A DNA stretch of 64,000 nucleotides, taken from JBEKIK01 sp963838495. GTDB lineage: Bacteria; Planctomycetota; Planctomycetia; Pirellulales; Thermoguttaceae. Position 1 is the stretch's first letter; the number at the start of each line of letters is the position of its first letter. The notes under the pieces were generated by a model. The model was not told the origin of the DNA and searched no databases. It was given only the letters and a program-made list of their open reading frames with translations. This document shows, one piece after another, positions 45,585 through 54,434 of the stretch. The translations under genes were made by a program, and so were the position numbers. The stretch covers positions 3,038,001-3,102,000 of the forward strand of contig CAWIRC010000001.1 of the NCBI GenBank assembly GCA_963838495.1. The letters are read 5' to 3'.

Positions 45585-46505
45585 TTATCCTTTTGCCCCC
45601 AGGAGCCAGGCGAGTGCGCCTTTTTGGGCGTGCAGGCGGTTGGCGGCTTGCTGTACTACTACGCTTTGCGGGCCGTCGATCACGTCGTCGGTTACTTCCT
45701 CGCCGCGGTGGGCCGGCAGGCAGTGCATGAAGAACGCGCCCTTTTGGGCGTGGGACATGAGTTCGGCGTTTACCTGATAAGGGGTGAAATCCTTGCGCCG
45801 GAGTTCGTTTTCGCTTTCCTGGCCCATGCTCGCCCAGACGTCGGTGTAGATTGCCACGGCGTCGCGGACGGCTTCGACGGGATTTTCGGTAACGGTCAGG
45901 TCCAATTGCGGCACTTGGCGCTGGATCCAGGCGAGTTCCTTTTCTTTGAACTGGTATCGGGGCGGGGTGGCCATGATCATTTTGATGCCCAATTTTCCGC
46001 AGCCCAGGGCCAGGCTGCGGGCGACGTTGTTGGCGTCGCCGATCCAGGCCAGAGTGTGGCCCGCGGGATTGCCCACCAGCTCGCTAATGGTATACAGATC
46101 GGCCAGGGCCTGGCAGGGATGGCTGAAATCCGTGAGCCCGTTGATGACCGAGCAGGTGCAGTGTTTGGACAGATCGACGGCGGTTTGATGGCGGTTTGCG
46201 CGGACCACGACCAGATCGACGTATGCGCTCAGCACGCGGGCGAAATCGGGGAGGCTTTCGCGTTTGCCGAAACCGGTGTCTGCGCCCAGGAACATGGAAT
46301 TTCCGCCGAGGTGGATCATGGCGGCCTCGAAACTCACCCTGGTGCGGAGCGATGGTTTTTCGAACAAAAGCGCCATTACGCGGCCGGGTAAAAGCGGCTC
46401 GCGCAGGCCGGCGTCGAACTTGGTTTTCAAGTCCTCGGTGATGGAGAAAATGCGTTCCAGTTCAGCCGCGGACAATTCGGCCATGGTAATCAAATGTCGC
46501 ATCAT
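45585..46505 (-). CDS. argF: Ornithine carbamoyltransferase
   Basis: 306 residues with the usual carbamoyltransferase motifs: FEKPSLRTRVSFE (carbamoyl phosphate), DFSHPCQALADLYTI (HPCQ ornithine-type), and FMHCLPAHRGEEVTDDV (the HCLP motif). It forms citrulline from ornithine and carbamoyl phosphate. It is the last of three minus-strand arginine genes, after argB and argD, though 158 bp of repeat-rich DNA separates it from argD. The frame is intact. Confidence 0.95.
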   Translation of the reverse strand: MMRHLITMAELSAAELERIFSITEDLKTKFDAGLREPLLPGRVMALLFEKPSLRTRVSFEAAMIHLGGNSMFLGADTGFGKRESLPDFARVLSAYVDLVVVRANRHQTAVDLSKHCTCSVINGLTDFSHPCQALADLYTISELVGNPAGHTLAWIGDANNVARSLALGCGKLGIKMIMATPPRYQFKEKELAWIQRQVPQLDLTVTENPVEAVRDAVAIYTDVWASMGQESENELRRKDFTPYQVNAELMSHAQKGAFFMHCLPAHRGEEVTDDVIDGPQSVVVQQAANRLHAQKGALAWLLGAKG

Positions 46506-46663
46506 ATCGCTCCTGTCGAGCCATCAGCAATCGGCTGTCAGCATTCAGCTTTCCGCCTCGATATACCTACCGACTGCTGAAAGCTGATAGCTGAAGGCTG
46601 ATGGCTTTTATGCGTTTAAAAAACTGGGCTATGAATTGCCCAGCCCTTTATTTCTCTGGTGTT
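46506..46663. repeat. gctgaa-type degenerate tract between argD and argF
   Basis: Repeated units such as gctgtcagcattcagctttc and gactgctgaaagctgatagctgaaggctga, arranged on both strands around 46525-46605. No gene. It is one of several such tracts before start codons in the window. Confidence 0.6.
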
Positions 46664-47880
46664 TCATTGCATTGGCAAATTGTTTTTCGCCTGGTGCGTG
46701 AGGACGTCGGCGAGGATGTCGCAGCCTTCATGGGCTTGCTGGTCGGTCAGCGTCATGGCAGGCAGCAGGCGGATGACCGTGCCATGGGTGCAATTTATGA
46801 GCAATTTTCTTTCCAGGCAGGCCTTTACCGTGGCCGCGCCTTCGATTGTCAGTTCCACGCCGACCATCACGCCCCGGACGCGGACTTCGCGCACCAGGTC
46901 GCACTTTTGTTGCAGGTCTTCCAGCGCGAGCGGAACAGGTCACCGAGGTGCTTGGTCCGTTCCAGGAGTTTTTGGTTTTCGATCATTTCGATGGCGGCCA
47001 GACCAGCCCGGGCGGCGACGGGATTGCCGCCGAAGGTACAGGCGTGCATGCCTGGGCGCAGGCTCTTGGCTATTTCCGCGGTGGTGAGCATGGCCGCGCC
47101 GGCGATTCCGCCGCACAGGGCTTTGGAGACCGTCATGATGTCGGGCGTGACGCCTTCGTGCTGGTAGGCGAACCATTCGCCGGTGCGCCCGAAGCCGGAT
47201 TGCACCTCGTCGAAGATCAGGAGCAGGCCGTGGCGGTCGGCCAGTTTGCGCAGTCCGGCCAGGAATCCGTCGGGCGGGATGCGGACTCCGCCTTCGCCCT
47301 GGATGGGTTCGATCATCAAGGCGGCGGTTTCGTCGTCGATGAGTTTCGCCACGGCATCCAGGTCGCCGAATGGGGCATAGACGAAACCGGCCATCAAGGG
47401 ACCCAGGCCTTCGTGATACTTGGGCTGGGCAGTGGCCGAGGTCGATCCCAGGGTGCGGCCGTGAAACCCGCCTTCGAAGGTGATGATCTTGTAACGCGGC
47501 TTGGTCGAATGCAGGCGGGTGAGCTTGATGGCGGCCTCGTTGGCCTCGGTGCCGGAGTTGCAAAAAAAGGCCTGGCCGCCGAAACTCCGCTCGCTTAAGG
47601 CCTTGGCCCAAAGCCCTTGCAGATCGGTGTACCAGGTGTTGGGTACGTGAATCAATTTGCCTAGCTGGTCGCGGACGGCCTCGACCACCGGGGCGGGACA
47701 ATGGCCCAGCATATTGCATCCCCAGCCGGGAAACAGGTCCAAGTAACGGTTGCCTTCGCTGTCCCACACATAGGAGTCTTCGCCGCGGACCAATGACACG
47801 GGAAAACGGCCGTAATTGGGGATCACGTACCGCTGGAACAAATCGATGGTTTCCTGGGAGCTTAAGGGTTTATCGGTCAC
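46664..47880 (-). CDS. argD: Acetylornithine aminotransferase, frameshifted
   Basis: About 405 residues in two frames. PLP-enzyme features: FFCNSGTEANEAAIKLTRLH, TFEGGFHGRTLGSTSATAQP, PIQGEGGVRIP, LLIFDEVQSGFGRTGEWFAY, IMTVSKALCGGI with the PLP lysine, and ACTFGGNPVAARAGLAAIEM. The end, VRGVMVGVELTIEG and IRLLPAMTLTDQQ, is in another frame. The break is near 46921-46925; restoring one C gives RSRLEDLQQKCDLVREVRV. ArgD converts N-acetylglutamate semialdehyde to N-acetylornithine. A GTG at 47880 with AGGAGA upstream gives the best start. It lies between argB and argF on the same strand. Confidence 0.92.
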
Positions 47881-48061
47881 GGACAAATCTCCTGATAATA
47901 TCGGGCAGTGTGCGGTGGGCAGGGGGCAGTACGACACCACAAGCGGTTACTAATCAATTATTCACATTAAGACACTTGATTTCGTAATTGAGTTCATTTA
48001 TGGACGTAAACTCGTGCTGGAGTAGGCTGTCCACTGTCCAGTGCACACTGTTCACTTTTTT

Positions 48062-48940
48062 TCATTCTTTAATGATTTGCGTTCCAACACCCTTGGTGGT
48101 ATAGACTTCCAAAAGCAGCGAATGGCGCAGGCGGCCGTCGATGATATGGACTTTACGGACTCCGCGTTCCAGGGTTTGCAGGCAGGCTTCGACTTTGGGG
48201 ATCATGCCGGAGTCGATGGTTTTATTTGCGATCAATTCCCGGGCTTCTTTGATGTTGATCGAATGAATAAGGGAATCGGGATCGGATTTATCGCGGCGGA
48301 CGCCGTTGACGTCGCTGAGATAAACGAGTTTTTCGGCCTCCACGGCCTGGGCCACGGCCGTAGCGGCGGTATCGGCATTGACGTTCAGTTTTTGCCGCTC
48401 CTTGGTCATACACATGGAGGGGATGACGGGCACGATGCCGGCGCGGCAGAGGTTTTCGATGGTTGCCCGGTCAACGCGGGTCACATTGCCCACGTAGCCC
48501 AGATCGACGGGCTGGCCGTTTTCGCCGGGCAGTTCGATACGCTCGCCGCGGAGGACATTGGTGGTTTTAAAGTTTAGCGACTGTGCCTGGCCGCCGAGTT
48601 CGTTGATCTGCCGGGCGAGGCCTTCGTTAATTTCGTTGGCCAGCACGCGTTCGACAATGGCCAAGGTGGCTTCGTCGGTATAACGGCGACCTTGGACGAA
48701 TTTGGGTTCGAGCCCGGCCTCGGCCATGGCCCGGCTGATGGCCGCTCCGCCGCCGTGGACCAAAACCGGGCGCATGCCCACCGTTTCCATGAACACGATG
48801 TCCAGGAGCAGGTGCATGATGGCCCGGTCGTCTTCCATGACGCTGCCGCCCAGCTTGATGACCGTGATTTTGCCGCGGAACTGGCGGATCCATTGGAGCG
48901 CTTCGATAAGCACGTCGGCTTTGAGGATGGCTTCTTCCAA
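48062..48940 (-). CDS. argB: Acetylglutamate kinase
   Basis: 292 residues with family motifs: VIKLGGSVMEDD, RPVLVHGGGAAIS (substrate and phosphate binding), GYVGNVTRVD, NVNADTAATAVAQAVEAEKL and YLSDVNGVRRD, ending DSGMIPKVEACLQTLERGVR and VHIIDGRLRHSLLLEVYT. It phosphorylates N-acetylglutamate, the second step of arginine synthesis. It is the first visible gene of the argB-argD-argF series, separated from argD by about 180 bp of repeat-like DNA. The N-terminus is longer than the core and may bear arginine sensitivity; this is not certain. The frame is intact. Confidence 0.95.
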   Translation of the reverse strand: MEEAILKADVLIEALQWIRQFRGKITVIKLGGSVMEDDRAIMHLLLDIVFMETVGMRPVLVHGGGAAISRAMAEAGLEPKFVQGRRYTDEATLAIVERVLANEINEGLARQINELGGQAQSLNFKTTNVLRGERIELPGENGQPVDLGYVGNVTRVDRATIENLCRAGIVPVIPSMCMTKERQKLNVNADTAATAVAQAVEAEKLVYLSDVNGVRRDKSDPDSLIHSINIKEARELIANKTIDSGMIPKVEACLQTLERGVRKVHIIDGRLRHSLLLEVYTTKGVGTQIIKE

Positions 48941-49152
48941 CTGGGTATTTCCGGAGTGGTTTTGTAATTGGCGTGAATGCAGGTAAATGGCAAACCCCGG
49001 GCAGCAGGAGCCGCGCCGGGGAAAACTTTACATTCTAATATTGTTACCCTGAGTGTCAACGGCAAAGGAAGGGCAATTTAGAGAATCAGCGGAAAGCCAA
49101 CTCGCCAGAAATGGCAAGTCGCGGTAAACTGTTTTTTTAAGGAGAAGCCAAA

Positions 49153-49701
49153 GTGAATGCCAAATACCTGCTGCCTTGTAGTTGCGGGCGAAAAATAGCG
49201 GTTCAATTGCGACAGGCCGGCGAGACAGTGGTCTGCGAATGCGGTGCCTCGATAGAGGTACCTATAATGTCTGGTCTGAAGAAACTGGAACTGGCCCAAG
49301 ATCCTGCCGCGCCCAAACCAGTCCAACCCCATTGGTCATTGGGGCACGCTTTAATATTCGTGGGAGGGCTGGTAATTGTTATTGCATTACCCATTGGCAT
49401 ATCGCTTTACAGGTCTCAGCCGAGCGATCCTTACGCCGGTTTTACCCCCGAGCAAATGATGCAAGCCGCTCAGACCCGCACTCCTATCCAAAGCCTGCGT
49501 TTGTGGCAGATGTTGGAAAAAAGCGGGCTCGAGCACCACAAACGCGGGCTTGAAATAGCCTATGAAGAAGAACAAAGCAAACATAACGTTTTGTGGTGGC
49601 TCTGGGCCCTGATCCCGGCGAGCGGGCTGGGACTGGTCACGGCCGGTTTCATTGCCTTGTATTTTAAGGGGAGAAAAACAAGAGCGACGGCAAGGAGATA
49701 G
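49153..49701 (+). CDS. Membrane protein with N-terminal Cys motif
   Basis: 182 residues with a GTG start and GGAG 9 bp upstream. The N-terminus has CSCGRKIAVQ and CECGASIEVP, a two-Cys-pair ribbon common in planctomycete proteins. TM helices follow near residues 67-90 (HALIFVGGLVIVIALPIGIS) and 140-165. Between them is a hydrophilic segment with QSLRLWQMLEKSGLEH. No function is known. It is transcribed away from argB and stands before the topoisomerase gene, with repeats between. Confidence 0.65.
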   Translation: MNAKYLLPCSCGRKIAVQLRQAGETVVCECGASIEVPIMSGLKKLELAQDPAAPKPVQPHWSLGHALIFVGGLVIVIALPIGISLYRSQPSDPYAGFTPEQMMQAAQTRTPIQSLRLWQMLEKSGLEHHKRGLEIAYEEEQSKHNVLWWLWALIPASGLGLVTAGFIALYFKGRKTRATARR

Positions 49702-49708
49702 GCCGCAT

Positions 49709-49808
49709 GTGGGGCAACAGTTTAACTGCCGCCCCCGACATAGAAGAATCTTGAGCGAGAATTGTTTTATTGCAAAATGCAAATTGCAAAATGCAAATTG
49801 CAAATTGG
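49709..49808. repeat. Hairpin copy plus tgcaaaat/tgcaaatt tandem tract
   Basis: atgtggggcaacagtttaac with tgccgccccc is a GGGGC-CAGT hairpin copy (49709-49737). Then come tandem 7-8 bp units alternating tgcaaaa and tgcaaat (49770-49808). The tract is too short and irregular to be CRISPR. Confidence 0.7.
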
Positions 49809-49898
49809 ACGACCAATACGCTTTCAAGATTTGACACTTCAATTCCAATTTCAAATCACGCAACTGAAAACTGACAACTGTAAACCGGGAACTATTGC

Positions 49899-51006
49899 AT
49901 GAAATCCAAAATCAGCACCCGCGACGGACAAACACTGAAACGACTCAAGCAACTGGCCGATGCCGCGGCCGCGGCCGCCGCCAAGCGCCGCGATCCGTAT
50001 GTGGACGTGCCGGCCCGCTCGCTCTCGAACGTCCGTTACAACAAATCCAAGCGGTTCATCGAGATGGGCCGGAACTCCAATCGCAGGCAGCTTTTCAACC
50101 TGGCCCAGGCCAAAAGCTACATGCAAACCATGCTCGTGGCCAGCGGCGCAAAACAGTTGATCGAACAAGACAAGACCACGAGCATCCGGGGACTGTTCTA
50201 CCTTTTAAAGCACACCATCGAAGGAGCCAAGGAAGAAACGTTTGCCGAACAATCGGAGTGCGACCCGATAATCGAGGACGTGGAGGTGCTGCTTAACACG
50301 CTCCGCGAGGAACTGCACCTCTACGCCCAGAAAAAAGGCGAAATGGTGGGCGAGATCACGCTCGTGGACAACGGCGATGAAATCGACTGCGCACATGGGC
50401 TCGGGCGGGTACGGCATACCGTCGATCGTCGAATTGAACGTGATTCAGTTCAAAAAGTCCCCGGCCAAGTTCGTCCTGCACGTGGAAAAAGACACGGTCT
50501 GGCAGCGCTTTAACGAAGACAAGTTCTGGAGGAAGCACAATTGCATCCTCACGCACGGCGGGGGGCAGCCGCCGCGCGGGGTGCGGCGGATGCTGCACCG
50601 ATTGCACAACGAGATGAAACTGCCCGTGTATTGCCTTTTGGACAACGACCCCTGGGGATATTACATCTACAGCGTAATCAAGCAGGGCTCGATCAACCTG
50701 GCGTACGAATCGCAGCGGATGGCAATTCCCGAAGCCAAGTTTCTGGGGCTTAGATCCAAGGATTTCAAGGAGTGCGGCCTGTCCGAGAGCGTGACGATCG
50801 CGCTAAACGATACCGACCGCAAGCGGGCGAAGCAGATCGCCAACTATCCCTGGTTCGCCCATAAAAAACAGTGGCAGAAAGAGATCGAGCGGCTTTTGGA
50901 AAACGGTTTCAAGTTGGAAGTCGAGGCGTTGATCAGCAAGGACATCAGTTACGTTACGGAACATTACACGCCCGAACGGCTGAAGGCCAAGGATTGGCTG
51001 GATTGA
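49899..51006 (+). CDS. top6A: DNA topoisomerase VI subunit A (Spo11-like), frameshifted
   Basis: About 368 residues in two frames. The N-terminal 5Y-CAP part has TTSIRGLFYLLKHTI, in which Tyr101 is the probable catalytic residue (family RExYY). The TOPRIM part has FVLHVEKDTVWQRF, LTHGGGQPPRGVRRMLHRL, and VYCLLDNDPWGYYIYSVIKQ with the D-x-D metal motif. Topo VI is an archaeal-type IIB topoisomerase, rare in bacteria. The break is near 50391-50398; dropping one base gives DCHMGSGGYGIPSIVE. Normally it needs subunit B, which is not seen beside it. The start ATG at 49899 follows an aactg-like tract. Confidence 0.85.
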
Positions 51007-51096
51007 TGCCCCGGGGATGAACATTCTGATTGTTTGCACTTTTTTAATTGCATTTGGATGAACGAACCGCAACCGTAAGCGCAGGATTTACAATAA

Positions 51097-52083
51097 TCAC
51101 ACCGTGAGCACGATTTTACCGGTGAGGGTGCCGGCGTGGCGGAGGGTGTTTTCTTCTTGCAGGCGGTGTGCTTCGGCGGCTTGGGCCAGGTGCATGGTCT
51201 TGCCGATGATGGGTTTCAGGCGTCCGCGGGCCATCCAGCGGTTGATTTCGGCGGCGCATTTGCGCTGTTCGTCGGGCGGGGCGTTGAACATGGCGAAGCC
51301 GTGCAGCGAGCAGTCCTTGACATAGAACGGGCCGACGGGCAGGGCGGGTTTGGAGTCGCGGCCGGCCATGACGATGATCCGCCCGCGCATGGCCATGTGT
51401 TTGACGGCCAGGTCGAAGTTTTGTTCGCGGAGCGTTTCCCACCACACGTCGATGGGTCCGAATTTGGCCAGTGCCGATTCGAGTTCGCCGGTTTTGTAGT
51501 TGACGGCCACGTTGGCGCCGATCTGGCGGCAGAGTTCCACTTTTTCTTCGCTGCCAGCGGTGGTGATAACTTTGGCGCCTACGGCCCGGGCCATTTGCAC
51601 CACGGCCGAGCCCACTCCGCCCGCACCTCCGTGGACGAACACTTTTTCGCCCATCTTCAGATTGGCGATGCGAAAGCAGCCCAGGTGGGCGGTGATGCCG
51701 GTCAGGGCCATGGCGGCGGCGTCGGCGTGGGAGACTTCCTCGGGTGTGGGATAGAGCCAGCATTCATCCACGGCGGCGAATTCGGCGAAGGTTCCTTGCC
51801 GGCCCAGGAGGCCTTGATTGCTGCCCCACACGCGGTCGCCGGGCTTGTATTTTTTTGCATCCGGACCCAGGGCCTCGACCACGCCGGCCAGGTCGCAGCC
51901 GATGACAAAGGGCATGGGCAAATCCATGGGATACAGCCCGGCGCGGATGTATGTATCCACGGGATTGACGGCTACGGCCTTCACCTTGACCAGCACCTGT
52001 GCTCCGACCGGTTTCGGCTTAGGCAAGGAGCCGAAAGTGATATTATCCGGCGGGCCTGATTTTTCGATGTAGGCGGCTTTCAT
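51097..52083 (-). CDS. Quinone-oxidoreductase-like medium-chain dehydrogenase
   Basis: 328 residues of the zinc-free MDR family: start MKAAYIEKSGPPDNITFG, VNPVDTYIRAGLYPMDLPMP, GCDLAGVVEALG, ALTGITAHLGCF, and the NADPH-binding VHGGAGGVGSAVVQMARAVG. It ends EAHRLQEENTLRHAGTLTGK. Such enzymes reduce quinones or other alpha,beta-unsaturated carbonyls with NADPH. The zinc ligands of true alcohol dehydrogenases are absent. It stands alone, divergent from the sigma factor. The substrate is unknown. Confidence 0.85.
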   Translation of the reverse strand: MKAAYIEKSGPPDNITFGSLPKPKPVGAQVLVKVKAVAVNPVDTYIRAGLYPMDLPMPFVIGCDLAGVVEALGPDAKKYKPGDRVWGSNQGLLGRQGTFAEFAAVDECWLYPTPEEVSHADAAAMALTGITAHLGCFRIANLKMGEKVFVHGGAGGVGSAVVQMARAVGAKVITTAGSEEKVELCRQIGANVAVNYKTGELESALAKFGPIDVWWETLREQNFDLAVKHMAMRGRIIVMAGRDSKPALPVGPFYVKDCSLHGFAMFNAPPDEQRKCAAEINRWMARGRLKPIIGKTMHLAQAAEAHRLQEENTLRHAGTLTGKIVLTV

Positions 52084-52902
52084 GCGAGGCCTTTTTAGTT
52101 GATTAAAGGATCTGTGGCCGCTTAAAAATGTTATTTTATGACATATTAATCATTTTTTACAAGTCAAATTGACATTAATTTTTTAATTTTCTAGATAAAA
52201 TATGGCAATTAGGGATGAAATGCAAGTCCAGTACGCGATTTCCGGAAGTTGGTAGTTTTGAATTGTTCAAAAAATAATTTTATGAGTAGTATCTTTTAGA
52301 AGTAGTATCTTTTAGAAACCGGGTGCAAAAAGCGGAGGAATAATGCACTTGGAAAATCGCGGGTGGCTTTATGCCGCATAAATGTAGGGTAATTATCTCC
52401 TGACAATTCTAACATTGCCGCATTAAATTAATTTTAGGTTAAGTAACGCCGCTGAGTCTATACGTGTCCGGAGGCGCTTGAAAATCGGGCTGCGGTCGGA
52501 GACCGTGCTGTTTGCCATTGGACAGTTTCATGCAAAGCCGCGGCGTATGGTATCGGCAAGGCCGGGAATCTGCATTTAATTGGAATTGTCTATGGTTTTT
52601 GTGTTTAAGGCTTAATCGGCAGAATCGACAATTCTTGCGTTACACCGGTCACTCTCAAAGCGAATTGCCGGAACAATTGGCGGATTAAAGGGCAGAATAT
52701 GCAGGGGAGATGGCGGAAAAACGAAATTTGCCGCTGCGTCTGGCCGGTTTAAGCGCTTGGGGTTCGTTTTATTCGGCATTGTCCGAAACTCGCATACATT
52801 CGGTTTACCTTGTCAGTAGAATGCTTGGTTGCAGAAAATCGGTCCAGCGCGTCGATAGTTGGTGTTGGGCCGACAGGATTCCCGGGATGGCAATATATCA
52901 TT
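52084..52902. other. 820-bp divergent intergenic region with a promoter and tandem repeat
   Basis: No gene is supported. The left third is very AT-rich. TTGACA (52169-52174), a 17-bp spacer and TAGATA (52192-52197), or TAAAAT four bases later, form a plus-strand sigma-70 promoter candidate. A 16-bp unit agtagtatcttttaga occurs twice at 52285-52316. From 52440 the sequence is GC-rich and could be a long leader of the sigma-factor mRNA, or hold an unrecognised small RNA. Confidence 0.45.
52169..52201 (+). promoter_or_regulatory. Candidate sigma-70-type promoter
   Basis: Perfect TTGACA box, 17-bp spacing to TAGATA with overlapping TAAAAT, in strongly AT-rich DNA. It is 700 bp ahead of the sigma factor gene, so a long leader or an unseen small transcript is implied. 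Confidence 0.4.
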
Positions 52903-53793
52903 ATGACCAAGACAACGCGGCGTAGACAAGCTGTATCGGTACAATCGCCTTTAGAGACGTACCTTCGCGAGATCAACGAGACGTCGCTGCTTTCGCCCGA
53001 CGACGAGCACGAATTGGCCATAGCCATAGGGTCCGGCAACATACAAGCCCGCGACCGCATGGTCCGCGCCAATCTGCGCCTGGTGGTGAATATCGCCCGG
53101 GGCTACACCGGCAAGGGCTTAAGTCTCCAAGACCTGATAGAAGAAGGGAACTTGGGGTTGCTCAGGGCGGTGGAGGGATTCGATCCGGCGATAGGCACGC
53201 GCTTTTCGACTTATGCCAGCTATTGGATCAAGCAATCGATAAAACGGGCGCTGATTAATTCGGCGAAGACGATCCGCATACCGGCTTACATGGTGGAGTT
53301 GCTTTCCAAATGGCGGCGGGCGACGACTCGGCTGGCCGACGAGCTGGGGCGTACGCCCACGCCCGAGGAAATCGCCCGGGTGCTGGGCCTGCCGCGGAAA
53401 AAGCTGCCCATCATCAAGAAGGCCATCCGCATTTACAACCTCACGCCGCAGACCGATCAGGCCGAGGCCGGCTGGTCGTTGGGCGAAATGATCATGGACG
53501 AGCGGATGCAAACGCCCGAGGATACGCTGGTCGAGAACGACAATCTCATTCACGTATTGCGGCAACTGGAAATCATGGATCAGCGCGAGGCCACGGTGCT
53601 GAAGATGCGATTCGGCCTGGACGGTCACATGCCGCGCACTCTGAAAGAAATCGGCGAGTCGTTGGGACTTACCCGGGAACGCGTGCGGCAAATCGAGACC
53701 GAGGCCCTGAACAAACTGGCCGAAAGCTTGAATGGGCCGATCGAGCTTAACGTCAAGGCGGACGTGGATTCCGCATCAACGCCGCGCGACTAG
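52903..53793 (+). CDS. RNA polymerase sigma factor, RpoD/SigA-like without region 1.1
   Basis: 296 residues from the ATG at 52903. Region 1.2 is SPLETYLREINETSLLSPDD. Region 2 has ANLRLVVNIARGYTGKGLSL, DLIEEGNLGLLRAVEGFDP and RFSTYASYWIKQSIKRALIN. Regions 3 and 4 follow, with LKEIGESLGLTRERVRQIET as the -35-binding helix-turn-helix. Close similarity to the primary sigma is clear, but region 1.1 is missing and the length is small, so it is probably a group 2 sigma. It has a long upstream region and may respond to growth or stress. The next gene, a hypothetical protein, follows on the same strand. Confidence 0.9.
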   Translation: MTKTTRRRQAVSVQSPLETYLREINETSLLSPDDEHELAIAIGSGNIQARDRMVRANLRLVVNIARGYTGKGLSLQDLIEEGNLGLLRAVEGFDPAIGTRFSTYASYWIKQSIKRALINSAKTIRIPAYMVELLSKWRRATTRLADELGRTPTPEEIARVLGLPRKKLPIIKKAIRIYNLTPQTDQAEAGWSLGEMIMDERMQTPEDTLVENDNLIHVLRQLEIMDQREATVLKMRFGLDGHMPRTLKEIGESLGLTRERVRQIETEALNKLAESLNGPIELNVKADVDSASTPRD

Positions 53794-53817
53794 CGCGGGA
53801 TAACGGCACTGCTAAAA

Positions 53818-53847
53818 TCCCCGGTGTATTTACCGGGGCCTAAATAT
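53818..53847. repeat. Palindromic repeat B (atccccggtgtatttaccgg)
   Basis: Inverted repeat atccccggtgtatttaccgg followed by ggcctaaata, the third close member of the family with 14268-14297 and 62551-62580. It follows the sigma-factor stop by 24 bp. Confidence 0.8.
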
Positions 53848-53894
53848 GACGTGTGGAAAATGTGTTCATACTTCTGCACAAAAATGCCAATGCA

Positions 53895-54434
53895 ATGCGG
53901 TTCTTTGAAACGGTGACTGACCTCGACGCCGGAGCAGAAACGCTCAGGCGCAGGCGGTACGGGGTAATCGAAATGGCTGGCGGGCGTTTCCGGCGGATCT
54001 ATTTGCGGCCGTTTCCCAAGATCATCTCCGCTGCGGAGATTGCCTTGTTCGGCAAACTCTTTCATAATAAGGCCCGGGGCGACCGGTTGTGGCTGTACTA
54101 CAACCAGCCTTGGCGGTATGCGAATTTTTTAGTTCTCAAATACATCATTTCCGCCGGAGAGACAAGTTTCGGCAGCCTGGCCCGGGCATTAGATGTGCTC
54201 GACTACATCGCCCGGCTGAAACAGAGCGACGCCTTGCTTTGCGAGGCGAATAACAGGCGGATCGGCGCGAAACTTATCGGCCGCCGGGGCTGGGTGGCGC
54301 ATTGCCAGTCGCGCCGGCGCCGGCATTACATCAAGCGCTTTTACGGCGTTTATCCGCCGCCGGCGAAGTGGATGGACGAATCCTTATCATCATGTAATAA
54401 TAATCGCCCATTGGAGGCGATTAAGCATGAATGA
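53895..54434 (+). CDS. Conserved-looking hypothetical protein upstream of mqnD
   Basis: 179 residues, rich in Arg and Tyr/Trp: MRFFETVTDLDAGAETLRRR at the start, then AARGDRLW-like aromatic segments (LYYNQPWRYANFLVLKYIIS). No family was recognised. There is no signal peptide or TM helix. The last codons overlap the start of mqnD by 8 bp, which suggests coupled translation and a link to that gene. A GTG start 14 codons upstream is possible. Confidence 0.5.
   Translation: MRFFETVTDLDAGAETLRRRRYGVIEMAGGRFRRIYLRPFPKIISAAEIALFGKLFHNKARGDRLWLYYNQPWRYANFLVLKYIISAGETSFGSLARALDVLDYIARLKQSDALLCEANNRRIGAKLIGRRGWVAHCQSRRRRHYIKRFYGVYPPPAKWMDESLSSCNNNRPLEAIKHE

Noticed and set aside
49770..49808. CRISPR-like direct repeats
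   Set aside because: The units are 7-8 bp, contiguous and without spacers; no cas gene is nearby.
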